Assembly: GCA_002049885.1 (NCBI GenBank)
Contig: MVCS01000112.1
Span: 1 to 5,555, forward strand
Length of the DNA stretch: 5,555 nt
Source of the DNA: Planctomycetales bacterium 4484_123
GTDB lineage: Bacteria; Planctomycetota; Phycisphaerae; SM23-33
Reading direction: 5' to 3'
Positions 4,871-5,555 of the stretch are shown here, piece after piece. The notes beneath the pieces were generated by a model. The model searched no databases. It saw nothing but the letters and a program-made list of their open reading frames with translations, and had not been told where the DNA came from. The position numbers were made by a program, and so were the translations under genes. Within the stretch, counting starts at the first letter, position 1; each line of letters opens with the position of its first letter.

Positions 4871-5555
4871 ATGGCTGCCGAGCGGTTTCCTCTGGAGCTG
4901 ATTCCCCCCGAGTCGATGTTCGAGCTTGCCTGGTGGGCGCTGTTGGTGCTTGCCGGGTGCATCTGCGTGCTGCTGGGGCTGCTGCTTGTCCTGGTTGGCC
5001 GCCATGTGGCCCGGGTTGTCGCGGCCTTGGCCGCTGCGGCCGGCGGAGCAGCGGCCGCACCGCTGATCGCCCAGGCGGTCGGCTTCAGGAACGTCTGGGT
5101 CGTGGGCCTGGCGGCGCTGGTGAGCGGCGGTCTCTTCGGTTTCATTCTAGCTCGCTTCCTGTGGGCGGCCTTGCCTGGGCTGGCCCTGGGCTTCGCGGTG
5201 CTGGCCATCTGCCCAGGACCGCCGGGCGCGGCGAGTCGGCCCGCGGGAGACGACCACGGCCCGCAGGCGGATGGCCTTCGTGCGGCGCCGGCGGCTTCAG
5301 TCACTGCGGTGGCGGACTGGGCGATGGCCCTGGGGCGGCGCCGAACTGTGCTGGTGGTAGCTGCGCTGCTGCTGCCCGTGGCCTTGTGCGTGGGGCTGGA
5401 GTTGTTTTTCCCGCGCTCGGTGATGATCTTCGCCACGGCCTCGGCCGGGGCGGTGTTGACTGTCGGTGGGGCGCGACTTCTGGCAAGGGCCGCAAGGTGG
5501 GAGCAGTTGAAGGCATGGGCCGGTCGGCCGGTAGTCCTGGGGGCCGCCGTTGGCG
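4871..5555 (+). CDS. Polytopic membrane protein of unknown function, 3' end missing
   Basis: The frame starts at an ATG with a GGAGG site and stays open to the right edge, giving 228 codons with no stop. The visible protein has hydrophobic segments at about residues 18-43, 46-70, 74-95, 96-114, 158-179 and 183-206, perhaps another starting near 217. Residues 115-155 are a hydrophilic Gly/Pro/Ala-rich loop. The Gly- and Ala-rich helices with small-residue spacing recall TMEM198/DUF4203-like membrane proteins, but this is only a resemblance. No enzymatic or transport motif is seen. It follows the rhomboid gene by 135 bp, a gap with no clear terminator or promoter, so co-transcription is possible. 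That gap contains one imperfect GC-rich inverted repeat (CTGGCC at 4828-4833 with GGCCAG at 4849-4854). Confidence 0.75.
   Translation, partial: MAAERFPLELIPPESMFELAWWALLVLAGCICVLLGLLLVLVGRHVARVVAALAAAAGGAAAAPLIAQAVGFRNVWVVGLAALVSGGLFGFILARFLWAALPGLALGFAVLAICPGPPGAASRPAGDDHGPQADGLRAAPAASVTAVADWAMALGRRRTVLVVAALLLPVALCVGLELFFPRSVMIFATASAGAVLTVGGARLLARAARWEQLKAWAGRPVVLGAAVG

Noticed and set aside
3884..5005. A 373-codon minus-strand frame opposite the rhomboid gene
   Set aside because: It is antisense to a clear rhomboid with intact catalytic motifs and encodes a Gln/Arg/Pro/His-rich sequence without domain features.
4600..5436. A 278-codon minus-strand frame opposite the last gene
   Set aside because: The plus strand has a start with a GGAGG site and a coherent series of membrane helices; the minus-strand product is Ala/Ser/Thr/Pro/Arg-rich with no structure.

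Overview
The window is GC-rich bacterial DNA. It probably comes from a planctomycete, perhaps of the Phycisphaerae type. The best clues are a secreted protein that combines dockerin-like DxNxDG calcium loops with a C-terminal PEP-CTERM sorting signal, a membrane-anchored MJ0042-type zinc-ribbon protein, and weak or missing Shine-Dalgarno sites at some starts. The assignment is inference from protein style only; no rRNA or other phylogenetic marker is present.

Layout. Positions 1-879 (+) hold the 3' part of a surface or exported PEP-CTERM protein. A 12-bp GC-rich hairpin at 929-961 follows and separates it from a convergent minus-strand block. That block contains a tRNA-Leu(GAG) at 1027-1112 with a good sigma70-type promoter just upstream, and then a TauE/SafE (TSUP) family permease at 1242-2087. 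A 259-bp divergent intergenic region (2088-2346) holds candidate promoters for both directions and a cluster of small inverted repeats. From 2347 to the right edge all genes are on the plus strand: a zinc-ribbon/single-TM/FxLYD-like protein (2347-3474), a rhomboid serine protease with a C-terminal TPR-like domain (3548-4735), and the start of a polytopic membrane protein (4871 to the edge, incomplete).

How the genes may work together. The three rightward genes are closely spaced (73 and 135 bp) and could form one transcription unit concerned with the cell envelope. The pairing of a single-pass membrane protein carrying a cytoplasmic zinc ribbon with an apparently active intramembrane protease suggests a possible protease-substrate or quality-control relationship, but only gene order and topology support this. 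The permease and tRNA are ordinary housekeeping or accessory genes on the opposite strand and appear to share the hairpin terminator with the PEP-CTERM gene. I see no CRISPR array, insertion sequence, phage gene or clearly new defence system.
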